Positions 48,981-58,682 of a stretch of 64,000 nt of DNA are shown here, one piece after another. The notes under the pieces were generated by a model, which was not told the origin of the DNA, searched no databases, and saw only the letters and a program-made list of their open reading frames with translations. The stretch lies in the NCBI RefSeq assembly GCF_038502225.1, contig NC_091323.1:28898845-28962844 (forward strand), given 5' to 3'. The position numbers and the translations under genes are program-made. Positions within the stretch are counted from its first letter, which is position 1. Each line of letters opens with the position of its first letter. The DNA comes from Cherax quadricarinatus (lineage: Eukaryota; Arthropoda; Malacostraca; Decapoda; Parastacidae).

Positions 48981-49102
48981 CAATACCTTGGCGTGTAGCA
49001 TGCGCTACACGTTTGATCCAAGGCAGCCAGCTTTCAGGGAGAAAGCTTACAGCTTTTCATCTCATCCCCTGTATGCATCAGCCTTACTAGAGATTTGAAC
49101 AA
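48981..49102. other. Unrecognised spacer
   Basis: Short AT-balanced spacer between two SINE-related pieces; includes GTGTAGCATGCGCTACAC, an 18-bp palindrome at about 48994. Confidence 0.4.
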
Positions 49103-49223
49103 TGCAAGGAATTCGCGAGAGCATGTGAAATATACACAAACACTGAAGGAGACTCGTAGGTTCGAGTCTCCTTCAGCCAGAGATCAGTGTTTGTGTATAT
49201 TTCGCATGCTCTCGCGAATTCCT

Positions 49224-49227
<4 letters not shown>
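49103..49227. repeat. Inverted repeat of SINE body
   Basis: The left arm 49103-49156 and right arm 49163-49227 are reverse complements from TGCAAGGAATTCGCGAGAGC inward to GGAGACTCG. The left arm lacks 11 nt (the part containing CCAGAGATCAG), consistent with deletion between CAG direct repeats, and has one mismatch. Loop about 6 nt. The right arm is in plus orientation of the same SINE as 48897-48980. Confidence 0.85.

Positions 49228-49303
<76 letters not shown>
49225..49303. repeat. (TA)n microsatellite
   Basis: About 38 TA units between the SINE inverted repeat and the 3' flank of the 982-codon ORF. Confidence 0.97.
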
Positions 49304-49306
<3 letters not shown>

Positions 49307-49533
49307 ACTAAAATATAGGGAGGTACCACCTCTAGAACTGTCATAGGGACCCTCATCCTCAGAGAAAAGAGTAAACTTGCTTCAGGGAAAACTCAAGGTT
49401 CTCCCTGAAACTGTTTGAGAATTTTCTCCTACCACCCCCTATATTTCAGGTATGTTTTATTTAAAGACAAAATACATTGGCCAAACATTCACAAAAATAC
49501 ATCAGAAAGTACAACAACATAGGTAACTCAGAG
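49304..49533 (-). mobile_element. Probable 3' UTR of the RLE-type retrotransposon
   Basis: Region downstream of the minus-strand ORF. An AATAAA signal lies at 49456-49461 on the minus strand. Further on, AAATATAGGG (about 49310) and CCCTATATTT (about 49437) form an inverted pair, as do TTCAGGGA/TCCCTGAA inside it. The element's 3' terminus is not defined. Confidence 0.5.
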
Positions 49534-52482
49534 CTACATCTCGAATACTTCGTCCAGCTCCCCTGCGGTGGGCCACGTGCCCAGAATGCTGCAGGCATTT
49601 CCTCTCTGGATCGCAACACTGAGTCTCTGAAAGAGGAAGCTGGTCGCCCTGTTGTCCTTGGTTTCTATGATGAGCTTTTCACCCAGCTCTTTGAGGAACT
49701 TTAGAGCACACTTGCCCCATGCTCCAAGGGTCTCCATCCCTATTGGAATGAAGTTATAGCAAGGGGGAAGGTCTTCATATTTTCGGATCTTCTGGGTCTC
49801 CCTGTGGCTGGCAGCTCCACCCCCTTCCACTACACAGTATGGCAAGTAGGTGTCTGCCAATGTGGCAGCACAGGTGTAGTCCCAGACAATCTGCTTTCCA
49901 TCCTTCCAGGGTAGCATAGTGGCTCCATCAGGACGCTTTTGACTTCCATCAGACCTCTGTACTTGGGGTTCCCGTTGAGCTGGGCATTGGGCTGTGGCGA
50001 GGCTTCTCTTTATTATGTCATTGATCTCCTCATGTCTGGCATACTTCCCTTCTGCTGTGTGGCACACGAGACCATGAAGTCCGAATTGATCAGCTGTCGC
50101 CCTGCCGCAAATACACCTATGTTCGGTGTGGATGGGGGCGGCTAGGCGAAGAGCAACACCAATCTGAATGGCCTGTGGGTCGAGACGGGTGCCCAGGGAG
50201 GAATTGGGAACAGCTAACAGGAAATCTCCTGAGTGTGGTGCCTTCACTGCCAGGAGACGAGCTTTGTTCTTTCCTGAAGCATTGGAGAGCATTGTGTTGG
50301 CGATTTTTTCCATGATCGGTTTGTCCCAGTGGGACTGTTTGTGCTGTTTGGGAGGAGCTGGTCTACTGGAGGAGTCTGTAAGGGTGTCCCACCGAATCGC
50401 TGCTTCAGTAAACCTGGGGTCTTGAGCTCCTACCAAGTCTCTCAAGCGTTCGGGCACTATCTTCTTGACTAATGCACTGGAAGTCAAACACGAAGACAGA
50501 AAAGCAGGTAAAGCAACATGCGTTGCTTTACGCACCCCTATACTTCCCAGTCGCACTGGGAGGGTTGCCTGATCCCATTGCTCATCCTCTAGTGACAGGT
50601 TCAGTGCCTTCTTAAAAGTTGATCTCAGGTGTGCGTCATATTCATCAATTGTTGGGTTGTCAAAAGAGGGTGCACACCTCAAGAAGTAAGTGAGTCTTGG
50701 CATAGTAAGACACCTTGTGAGGAGATACAGAGCATCAGGGGCATCAAGATCGCTTATTCTCTCCTCCATTCTCATCAGGTCATTCAATTTGTCCCTGAGG
50801 ACAGTATCGATGGCCTGGTGACCCAGCGGTGCCCCCAAGAGGGTACTGTTGGATGGAGTTGTAGTTGAGACTTCCGGGAGGATTCTTTGCACAGCATTGA
50901 TTATTTCCTGGTTCGCTGTGATGATTTCACACTTGGAGGGATTGAGGATGAGTCCCAAGTCTTCTCCCTGTGTTTTCACCAGTTGTAGGTCCCCCACGAG
51001 GGACTCTTCAGTACCTGCCAGAGTGCCGTCATCCAGGTACCAGATATTGAGCTCACTGCGTAGGCTGGAAGTTAGTTCTCTTACTGCCAAGCAGAAGAGA
51101 AGTGGAGCGAGTGGGTCACCCTGCTGAACACCCTCTGATGATTGAATTTCATGTTCTCCAAACAAACGAATTGAGGGTTTGCTGTAGCCGGCTGAAATGA
51201 AGGGAAAGAGACTGGGGAACCGAACCCGAACAGCTGGCAAAACAGCATCTCTCTTCACCATATTAAAGGCATTTCTAAAATCAAGTTTGACTATGGCCTT
51301 GTCTTCTGGTAGGTCCCTGATGTAGGCCTTTGCCGCATGAGCTGCAGCTTCACTGGCTTGAGAGACCCCAAAGCCCAGTTGGTGTGGCCGGAGTAAAGTG
51401 GCAGCTTCTAGGCGAATGTTTCTCACTGCTGCTTTGGCAACGAGACGGCGAAGAGTGTTTCCAACTGCAATGGGTCTGATTCCCCCATCCCTCTTCTTCA
51501 AAGCACATAGTGAGGCTCCAAAAAAGAAAGGTTTAATTTCTTCTGGGATTCGCCCAGCCAGGCAATTGTTGACGAAAGTTGTTAACTCGGTGAGAAGAAT
51601 TGATGCAGATTCACCGAGTACTGGATTTACCATCTCTTTGAGGTGCTGAGGTCGAATTCCAGTGTAACCTCCTGCAGATCCTGCTGGAAATGACACGATC
51701 GCCTTATAGACTTCCGATTCTGGCAAAATTAATTGTTCAGTGATGGGGTCTTCCTCAGGGTTGTCGTTGATGGCTATGGTGTCCCTGGTTGGATGCTTGT
51801 CTCTTAGTGCTTGGGCCGTGGTCTCATACTTGGGGGCTACAGTGTCGTCACTTGTAATTATTCTTATTGCTCCCACTGTGTTACCTTCTTCAATTTTTTT
51901 GCTAACCTGTGCGCAGATTTTCTCGTTTTCAGTAGGACTTTTCTTGGGTCTGCCTCTTTGATTCCTGCGATGATAGGGCAGAGGGACACAGTTATCCGTT
52001 CTTGGGTAGTTGCGCACTGCCTTGATAACTGACGTGGTTAGCAGTTTGCCTCGTCTTTCAGGAACTGCAAGACAGACATTGCCGAACAAGAGAAGGTTGC
52101 GCCATGCTTGGATGGTGCCTCGGGCTTCTAAGTTGGTGGAACCTCCATTCACCCGCTTAAGAAGGTCTGTGAATTTCCCTGCTGCATATGGGCGAGCCGC
52201 TTTAGAGATGTGGGATAGTGTACTGCTAGCAGTGGATTTGAATGCCAACAGAAGGTTATCGCAAGTGACGAGGTTGCCATTGGAATTGTCATCTGCCTGT
52301 GGAGGCTGTGGGCTGCTCTCTGCTGGGGGCATATGTGATCCCGCACACCCATTGTGTGCACGAATACGGCCGTCCCTGTTGCGTGCTCGAAACTCTCCAC
52401 ACACCTGACATGTGCCTCTTCTTTCATTGTTGGGTGCATTGTTTCCCTGGCTTTGTGGCTGGCTGGCTTCATCGTCTGCCAT
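49534..52482 (-). CDS. Non-LTR retrotransposon polyprotein: RT plus restriction-like endonuclease
   Basis: Uninterrupted 982-codon frame. An N-terminal cysteine-rich motif, CQVCGEFRARNRDGRIRAHN with following C and H (residues 25-50), is a likely nucleic-acid-binding zinc knuckle. The RT domain spans about 260-600: DGGIRPIAVGN (about 332), catalytic motif A KLDFRNAF (about 399), motif B GVQQGDPLAPLLF (about 451) and motif C YLDDG (about 482). The C-terminus has HRCICGRATADQFGLHGLVC with GKYARH (about 788) and then KRPDGATM and VWDYT (about 849-870), the CCHC plus RPD...D arrangement of restriction-like endonucleases of R2/R4/NeSL-type elements. There is no apurinic-type endonuclease, unlike the other LINEs here. 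ATG at 52482 is the first in-frame start. Intact, so possibly recently active; clade and target site not determined. Confidence 0.85.
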   Translation of the reverse strand: MADDEASQPQSQGNNAPNNERRGTCQVCGEFRARNRDGRIRAHNGCAGSHMPPAESSPQPPQADDNSNGNLVTCDNLLLAFKSTASSTLSHISKAARPYAAGKFTDLLKRVNGGSTNLEARGTIQAWRNLLLFGNVCLAVPERRGKLLTTSVIKAVRNYPRTDNCVPLPYHRRNQRGRPKKSPTENEKICAQVSKKIEEGNTVGAIRIITSDDTVAPKYETTAQALRDKHPTRDTIAINDNPEEDPITEQLILPESEVYKAIVSFPAGSAGGYTGIRPQHLKEMVNPVLGESASILLTELTTFVNNCLAGRIPEEIKPFFFGASLCALKKRDGGIRPIAVGNTLRRLVAKAAVRNIRLEAATLLRPHQLGFGVSQASEAAAHAAKAYIRDLPEDKAIVKLDFRNAFNMVKRDAVLPAVRVRFPSLFPFISAGYSKPSIRLFGEHEIQSSEGVQQGDPLAPLLFCLAVRELTSSLRSELNIWYLDDGTLAGTEESLVGDLQLVKTQGEDLGLILNPSKCEIITANQEIINAVQRILPEVSTTTPSNSTLLGAPLGHQAIDTVLRDKLNDLMRMEERISDLDAPDALYLLTRCLTMPRLTYFLRCAPSFDNPTIDEYDAHLRSTFKKALNLSLEDEQWDQATLPVRLGSIGVRKATHVALPAFLSSCLTSSALVKKIVPERLRDLVGAQDPRFTEAAIRWDTLTDSSSRPAPPKQHKQSHWDKPIMEKIANTMLSNASGKNKARLLAVKAPHSGDFLLAVPNSSLGTRLDPQAIQIGVALRLAAPIHTEHRCICGRATADQFGLHGLVCHTAEGKYARHEEINDIIKRSLATAQCPAQREPQVQRSDGSQKRPDGATMLPWKDGKQIVWDYTCAATLADTYLPYCVVEGGGAASHRETQKIRKYEDLPPCYNFIPIGMETLGAWGKCALKFLKELGEKLIIETKDNRATSFLFQRLSVAIQRGNACSILGTWPTAGELDEVFEM

Positions 52483-52980
52483 ACCTCAAACTGTGATAAG
52501 CCCAAGCTGAAGGGAAAATGGCGCATGGCACATTCCGCATGTGGTTCATGGTGGTGGTGGGGGGGGAGGAGAGGGGTGTCCAGTCCTTGTGGTGGGCGGT
52601 GGAAGAAAGGGAGGAGTGGAGGATGTGTGCTGAGGCGGAGTAGGGCACTCACTCCCTCCCAGGACAAGTCACTATACACCACGATGCTCAGTGCACATGT
52701 TACTATACACCACTATGCTCTGTGCACAGCCCCCACTATCAACGACACACAGCTATACACTTCACATGCTATGCGCATACCACGCACATACTATGCGCTG
52801 TACACTATAGACTATATACACTATACACACGGTGAACAAACACTCCATTGTTGTGACACGAGCACACGGTGTATGCGCGCCTGTTTGGAGAAGGGGGGGG
52901 ACAGTTTTACCCCTCAACCTCCGCCTCCTCCTCCTCCATTAGGCCTCCCCTCACCGACCTCTCCTACCCATAGGTGACCG
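52483..52980 (-). other. Possible 5' UTR of the RLE element, then unrecognised sequence
   Basis: Just upstream of the ORF is a G-rich stretch on plus (GGTGGTGGTGGGGGGGGAGG). At 52660-52830 there are loosely repeated CACTATACACCAC/TGCTCTGTGCACA motifs. I cannot place the 5' boundary of the element. Confidence 0.35.
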
Positions 52981-53198
52981 TTATGTTCCCTCACTGAATT
53001 CACATACACAGAACTTTTCTTGATTCTGACGGAATAGACGAAATGCGGAGTCTTCTGGCCCTTTCCAACACGACCAGCAGATATTCACACACCAGTCTGT
53101 TGATGATAATCCTGGTAGGTGTTCTTGATTGGACGATATTGTGCCAAAATCACAGAGCGGGATGCCCACAGCCTCTCTCTGGCAGAGGTGCCAGATAT
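52981..53198. other. Unrecognised sequence
   Basis: No gene or repeat recognised. Confidence 0.4.
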
Positions 53199-53237
53199 AA
53201 AAAAATTATCGTTTTAGTAGATTCTGCATCCTCAAAG

Positions 53238-53321
<84 letters not shown>

Positions 53322-53360
53322 CTTTGAGGATGCAGAATCTACTAAAACGATAATTTTTTT
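53199..53360. repeat. Large inverted repeat flanking (TA)n
   Basis: The left arm, from AAAAAAATTATCG (53199) to CTCAAAGTT (about 53239), and its exact reverse complement (about 53320-53360) surround about 40 TA units. The whole 162 bp is one near-perfect palindrome. Confidence 0.9.
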
Positions 53361-53827
53361 AAGTACGATATGTAAATATTGAAAGTTTGAAGCCGAGAAG
53401 AAGAAGCATTCTCGTTATCATGCAAAATCTAACACAGGGCTACTCAACTACTATGAGCAAAGGTCCACTTGGGCAAGTACCAATGTATGTAAAGGTCCGG
53501 ATACATATATGACTAGTTTAGTAAAGGTTTGGATACATATATGACTAGTAACTACGTATTATAGACACTGGTAACTCCTTGCCTTAACAACCTGCATAAA
53601 GTTTCTGAATAACTTAAGACAAGTTACTGATGGGAAGGAAATCCTGCAGTGTAGAAAGTGGACTCCACACTGTTGGAAATAAAATGTAAGCCAGGTATTG
53701 TACTTTAGTACATGGGAGTACATAGGAGCGCATAGGAGTGTATCGGCGTGCATAGTACACAGGCGTACAGAAAGAAAATGTAACCCGAGGTACAAGACCG
53801 GAAGTGATGCGGGTAGGTGAGGGTGTA
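53361..53827. other. Unrecognised sequence with a short duplication
   Basis: GGATACATATATGACTAGT occurs twice (about 53500 and 53532), giving two copies of a roughly 33-bp unit. Otherwise nothing recognised. Confidence 0.4.
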
Positions 53828-53852
53828 TTCTCTCTCTCTCTCTCTCTCTCTC
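53828..53852. repeat. (CT)n microsatellite
   Basis: TCTCTC run of about 12 units. Confidence 0.9.
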
Positions 53853-53978
53853 ATTAGCTGAAGACTAACAACCTTCTCTTAAATGTTCTACAAAGGTCAG
53901 TTTAAAGAGAAGGACTATTACTGACTGGTATATAATAATCTTATTAATAATAATATAAATAACTGAATACTAAATAAC

Positions 53979-54014
<36 letters not shown>
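53979..54014. repeat. (AAT)n microsatellite
   Basis: About 12 AATs at the point where the minus-strand LINE loses homology to the 46.6-kb copy. Confidence 0.92.
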
Positions 54015-54015
<1 letters not shown>

Positions 54016-54039
54016 TTGAGATAAGCACTGCACTGGGCT

Positions 54040-54773
54040 ATTCAACATGTATACCAAAAATAGCACTGGTCCTAGGACTGACCTCTGTGGAACCCCATTC
54101 GTCACAGGCGCCCACTCTGATACCTCGTCACGTACCATGACTGGTTGTCTCTTTATCAGGTATTCTTTGATCCACTGCAATGCTCTTCCTGTTATACGTG
54201 CCTGATCCTCTAGGTTTTGCACTAATCTCTTGTGAACAACTATGTCAAAGGCCTTCTTGCAGTCCAAGAAATGCAATCTACCCACCCCTCTACCTTGTCA
54301 TAAAATTGCACTAGGTTTGTGACACAGGATTTGCCTTCCATGAATCCGGGCTGGTAGTCGTACATAAGCTTGTTCCATTCTAGTTCCTCCACCACTCTCC
54401 TCCTGATAATCTCCATCACTTTGCATACTATGCACGTCAGTGACATTGGTCTTTAGTTTAGTGTCTCGTGTCTGTCTCCTTTCTTAAAAATGGGGACTAC
54501 ATTTGCCGTCTTCCATACCTCAGGTAATTGCCCAGTTTCAGTGGATGTGTTGAAAATTGTAAGTGGCACACACGACGTCTCTGTTTCCTCTCTGAGGACC
54601 CACGGAGAGATGTCCGGTTCCACCGCCTTTGCGGTATCGAGGTCACTTCGCCGCCTCCTCGGTTGTGTGTATTTCATCCAACACTTGTTGGTATATCCCT
54701 TGTTGGTGTACTCTTCTGTCCTGACTTCCCAGAATCCTTTGTCTCCACTGTAAATACTTTTTTTAAATCTCAT
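54040..54773 (-). pseudogene. LINE RT domain (N-terminal half)
   Basis: Fragments in order on the minus strand: EPDISPWVLREETETSCVPL, VWKTANVVPIFKKGD, then VCKVMEIIRRRVVEELEWNK and YQPGFMEGKSCVTNL, then FLDCKKAFDIVVHKRL (motif A position, here with D replaced by C: FLDCKKAFD), RDEVSEWAPVTNGVPQRSVL. Frameshifts at about 54450 and 54285. Truncated before motif C. Confidence 0.8.
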
Positions 54774-55062
54774 GTTGAGCTCCTAATATACTTCTTGGTC
54801 ATTTCTTGTAAGCTCCCCATCTTCTTTTCTCAGGCTGATTACCTGGTTCTTGACTGTTGTCTTCCTCCTGTTGTGTCTATACAAAAGCTTCCTGTCAGAT
54901 TTGACTTTTGATGATTTGTCGTTTTCGTACTGTCATTGGGCCTTCCTCCTTATCTGTGCATATTTGTTTCTGGCTCTTCGACTAATCTCTTTATTTTTCT
55001 GGATCCTTTGTCTTCTCTACTCTTTCCATATTCTAGTGCTCTTAGTTTTTGCCTCCCTACAC

Positions 55063-55177
55063 CAGCAGCAGTAACAGCCTGGTTGATCAGGCCCTGATTG
55101 ACTGGGAGGGCTGGTCGTGGACAGGGCCGCTGGGGCGTTGATCCCCGGAATACCCTCCAGGTAGACTCCAGGTAGAC
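55063..55177. mobile_element. Short repeated element nested in the LINE
   Basis: Contains CCTGGTTGATCAGGCCCTGA and GATCCCCGGAATACCCTCCA, a combination I associate with a very common decapod repeat. The paralogous LINE copy near 63210 reads straight from CCTCTCTACAC into GGGTGAACCAGGG, without this 115-bp block, so the boundaries are fixed by comparison. No clear target duplication. Confidence 0.65.
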
Positions 55178-55272
55178 CTTTGGGTAAACCAAGGGCTCGT
55201 TCTGGTCTTCCCATTATTTCTGTTGCCCTTGGGAACAAACCTTTACTCTGCCTCCTTGTATTTTGTTGTTAC

Positions 55273-56159
55273 CTAGTTCATAATTTCGTTCACTGGCTTT
55301 CCTACCAGTTCTCTTTCCCACTGAACCTCCTGCATGAAGTTCCTCATAGCTGTGTAGTCCCCCCTTTTATAATTTGGCTTTTCCCATCCTATTCCTGTTA
55401 CCCTCTCCAATTGTAACTGTATGTTTTCAAAGCGCAGAACCACGTGATCACTAGCTCCAAAGGGCCTTTTATATGTGATGTCCTCAGTGTCCGAGCTACT
55501 CAGGGTGAACATGAGGTCCAGTCTTGCTGGTTCATCCTCCCCCTCTCTCTCTGGTAGTGTCCCTAACATGTTGGTGCATGAGGTTTTCTAGTACCACATC
55601 CATCATCTTGGCTGTCCATGTTTTGGGATCCCCATGTGGCTCCAGGTTTTCCCAATCAATCTCCTTGTAATTGAAATCGCCCATAACTAGTAACTTTTCT
55701 CTACCCGTTTGAGCTTTTTTGGCCACCTCAGCTAGTGTGTCTGTCATTGCTCTGTTGCTGTCTTCGTATTCTTCTCTTGGACTCCTGCAGTTTTGTGGTG
55801 GGTTTTACATCACTGCAATGACTACCTTATGTCCCACAGACTGAATTGTACCTACTATTTTTAATAAGCAGTGCAACTCCTTCCCCTCTGCTCCCTCTAT
55901 CTTTCCTTAGGATCTGATATCCGGGTGGGAATATTGCATCAGTTATCACCCCAGTGAGTTTCGTTTCTGTGACTGCTATGATGTCTGGGGACATCTTGAT
56001 TCTTTCATGCCACTCACATTTATTCCATCTGCATTCGTATACCAAACCTTCAACTTCTTTTCTAAAACTATGGTCTGGGGAGAACATTGGAGTTTGTGAT
56101 GAGGGGATAGGGACAGAGGGTACAATGTGTGGGTTTTGGTTTAGATTGTTTGGTTCCAT
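55273..56159 (-). pseudogene. LINE apurinic-type endonuclease
   Basis: In minus-strand order: KMSPDIIAVTETKLTG (about 55970), GVALLIKNSRY, then after a gap EKLLVMGDFNYKEIDWENLE (about 55680), then LDLMFTLSS and RPFGASDHVVLRFE (about 55450). TETK, GDFN and SDH are the catalytic signatures of the EEP endonuclease of LINEs. Broken by frameshifts at about 55830 and 55560. Confidence 0.8.
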
Positions 56160-56678
56160 TGGGGTTGTCGTGGTTGAGGTCTTTCTGTGGGTGGTTGTGA
56201 GGGAAGTTGTATTTGCTCTTCCTCCTGAGTCTGGGTTCTCCTGCTCCTCATCGTCTTTGCCTCTCGTTCCTCCTTGCGTCTTTGTACCCTCTCTTTCATT
56301 TTTTGCCTTTCTTCTTGTGTTCTGTCACGGTCGAGGTGCACCCTCTGGTACTTTGGTATGTCCCTTAGTCGTTCTTTCTCCTGCAGGATCATGTTTCAAG
56401 CTGATTCTACCTTGAAAAATCACTTTGATTGGCTAGTTTTTCCTCTTGCAAACCACCCAATTCTCAGAAAATTTGTCAACTGGGTTTTGTCGTCCTCTCC
56501 TAATGCTTTTATGATACTTTGAGTCGCTTTTTTCTTCTCGTCTTCTTGCTTCATAAGTTTCCCTTTCAACTTCCTGGAGCCCGTAGACAAAAACTGACCT
56601 CTCCCTTTCGTCGTCCCACTGCATTTCCCTTTGCATCCCTTGACACAGTTTAGTTGCCTCCATTGATCGTTCCTTCAT
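56141..56678 (-). pseudogene. LINE ORF1-like segment
   Basis: Two overlapping minus frames: RSVFVYGLQEVERETYEARR (56433-56678) and a charged Arg/Glu/Gln-rich stretch (ERQKMKERVQRRKEEREAKT, 56141-56392), likely a coiled-coil/basic region. Placed 5' of the endonuclease as ORF1 should be. Assignment from position and composition only. Confidence 0.5.
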
Positions 56679-56956
56679 TCAGTCTCTTCTCTAGCTGCCC
56701 CTGTTCTCAGTGGTCTGTCATTTTTCCTTCTCTGCTTTTCCTGGGCACTGCTATTGTCTGTTAGGGCCTCTGCATATAGCTTAGCACCTTCATTTTCTTA
56801 GTCCCCTCATTTGTTCCTGATGTGCTCCTTGTCTTTTCTCGGGCTCCACGGTGCTCTGATACGTCCTCCGCATACAGTACAGCTCCTTTGTTCCCTACAC
56901 TCCCCTCGTCTGTGACTGATGTAGCAATTCCTGATGTCATGCCTGTATTCCTCTTG

Positions 56957-57022
56957 TGTGTGTGTACTCACCTTGTAGTGGTTGCAGGGGTCGAGTCATA
57001 GCTCCTGGCCCCGATGTGTGTG
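56957..57022 (-). mobile_element. LINE 3' terminal fragment
   Basis: TACTCACCTTGTAGTGGTTG, then CAGGGGTCGAGTCATAGCTC, the reverse complement of the LINE 3' UTR and GTGAGTA tail seen at 47590-47636. Only the last ~65 bp are present. Confidence 0.65.
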
Positions 57023-57064
57023 TGTATGTGTGTGTGTTTCTGTGATAGTGTGTGAGAGTGAGTG

Positions 57065-57390
57065 TGAGGGAAGATGGATATTCCCACAGTGTGTGGATAT
57101 CCCCACAGTGTGTGTATATCACCACGGAGTGTGGATATTCCCAGTGTGTGAATTTTCCCCCTTGGTGTATATCCCCACAGTGTGTGGATATAACCATTGA
57201 GTGTAGATATCCCCAAAGTGTGTGCATATCTCCACAGTGTGTGGATATCCCCCACAGTGTGTGTATATCCCCACATTGTGTGTATATCCACACATGATGT
57301 GTATATCCCCACAGTGTTTATATCCCACAGGGTGTGCATATCCCACAGTGTGTATATATCACCACAGGGTGTGTATATCCCCACAGGGAT
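57065..57390. repeat. 19-bp minisatellite
   Basis: GTGTGGATATCCCCACAGT units, about 17 degenerate copies (GTATATC, CACCACGG variants), starting after a TG-rich stretch next to the LINE 3' fragment. Confidence 0.9.
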
Positions 57391-58053
57391 ACCTTTAAAT
57401 AGTTATATTTTTTCTTCCTCCACAATTCTCATTGATAATTTAAGAACGTCTCGTTCGATCGGCTTCAAATTTCAAAGACAACTGCATTGTCACTAGTAGG
57501 TTGCGCTTGCGACTGTTGACATGTGCTGGCGCACCTCTCTTCACTTTTATTTAGACTGTTGTTAATTTGGGTTTTCCTGGGGTAACTTTGGAACGTTTCT
57601 TCTGATTGTATATATTTAACTACATTAGAAACTTAATGCTACAAGCTGTGTTGTTTATTATTTTTTCACGTACATTGAGGTAGATGGTGCTGGGCTTATA
57701 CAATACTGAGATACCCTTTTCTGAATGACACAACGATTGAAATATATTTAGCTATGAGCTTAAACCATCAGCTGTACTGAGAGTATAAGGTGTTGAAAGA
57801 TAGTGTAAGTGAGAGTGAGAGTGAAGAAGGGAGAGTAAGAGTGGGGGGATGAGAGTGAGGATGAAAGGAGCAAAGCTATAAAGGCACTCTACAGGTGAGA
57901 AAGTGTACTGAGAAGGGCAGGGTTGTGGGGAGGGAGGGAGCTTCAGTGCCTCTTCTAAAGGGGATGGGTCACTCTCCCACCACCAATACTGATTCTTCAA
58001 TCTCTCCCCACTCTCCCACCACCAATCATCTTTCTCCAGACTCGTCCTCCTCT

Positions 58054-58055
<2 letters not shown>
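57391..58055. other. Unrecognised sequence
   Basis: No gene recognised. GAGTGAGAGTGAGA-rich stretch at about 57805-57875. CTCTCCCACCACCAAT occurs twice (about 57972 and 58011). Confidence 0.4.
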
Positions 58056-58056
<1 letters not shown>

Positions 58057-58113
<57 letters not shown>

Positions 58114-58140
58114 TATATATATAATTATATATATATATAC
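58057..58140. repeat. (TA)n microsatellite
   Basis: TA tract interrupted twice by AATTATATATATA. Confidence 0.95.
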
Positions 58141-58550
58141 ATTGTGCGTGTGTATAAGTGTATATCTAGGTGAGGTTGTCATAACCACTGTCTTTCACTG
58201 TATCACCTCATTGTCAATACAGAACACCCATATGGAGACAGAAACTCGGAAAATAATGTTTCTATATTTGGACCCTCAAGTGGGGTCGTCTTCAGCAGAT
58301 ACAGAATGTGCGAGACTTAACATGTTGATACAGGGAAGGTCAGCCTTAAGGATAGAACATGTGTTGCCCTTCATGTGCCTGAGGTGTTGTGTTGTCATGC
58401 ACATGCACACCAGAGAACAGTATACTCCTGTCTACTTTGACAACATATGAGCAGGTAGTAATGTGTACATGATGGCTGTGCAGATATGTTTCTAACTATA
58501 TATATTCAGATATTCATCTGTGTACGTACGTAATTCTCATAATGAATGGT
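58141..58550. other. Unrecognised sequence
   Basis: No gene or repeat recognised; a 102-codon plus frame (58142-58450) has no recognisable domain and looks random. Confidence 0.35.
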
Positions 58551-58554
58551 CATG

Positions 58555-58682
58555 TATGTGTTATATAGACTACTCATGTACGTATGTCACTGTCATATAG
58601 ACTACTCACGTACGTATGTCACTCATATAGACTACTCATGTACGTATGTCACTCATATAGACTACTCATGTACGTATGTGTC
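58555..58682. repeat. 30-bp minisatellite, about 4 copies
   Basis: ATATAGACTACTCATGTACG followed by TATGTCACTC, period 30, one shorter first unit. Confidence 0.9.

Larger units (their letters stand above)
54015..56940 (-). mobile_element. CR1/Jockey-like LINE, minus strand, 3'-truncated
   Basis: Runs, in minus orientation, through an ORF1-like segment, an apurinic-type endonuclease and the first half of the RT. It stops before the FADD catalytic motif at the AAT repeat. A 115-bp element is nested in the EN-RT linker. Many frameshifts and stops. Confidence 0.82.

Noticed and set aside
49939..52408. Several plus-strand frames of 65-130 codons within 49.9-52.4 kb
   Set aside because: All lie antisense to the intact 982-codon retrotransposon ORF.
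54490..54911. Plus-strand frames opposite the LINE at 54-57 kb
   Set aside because: They are shadows of the minus-strand RT and endonuclease, with no domains of their own.
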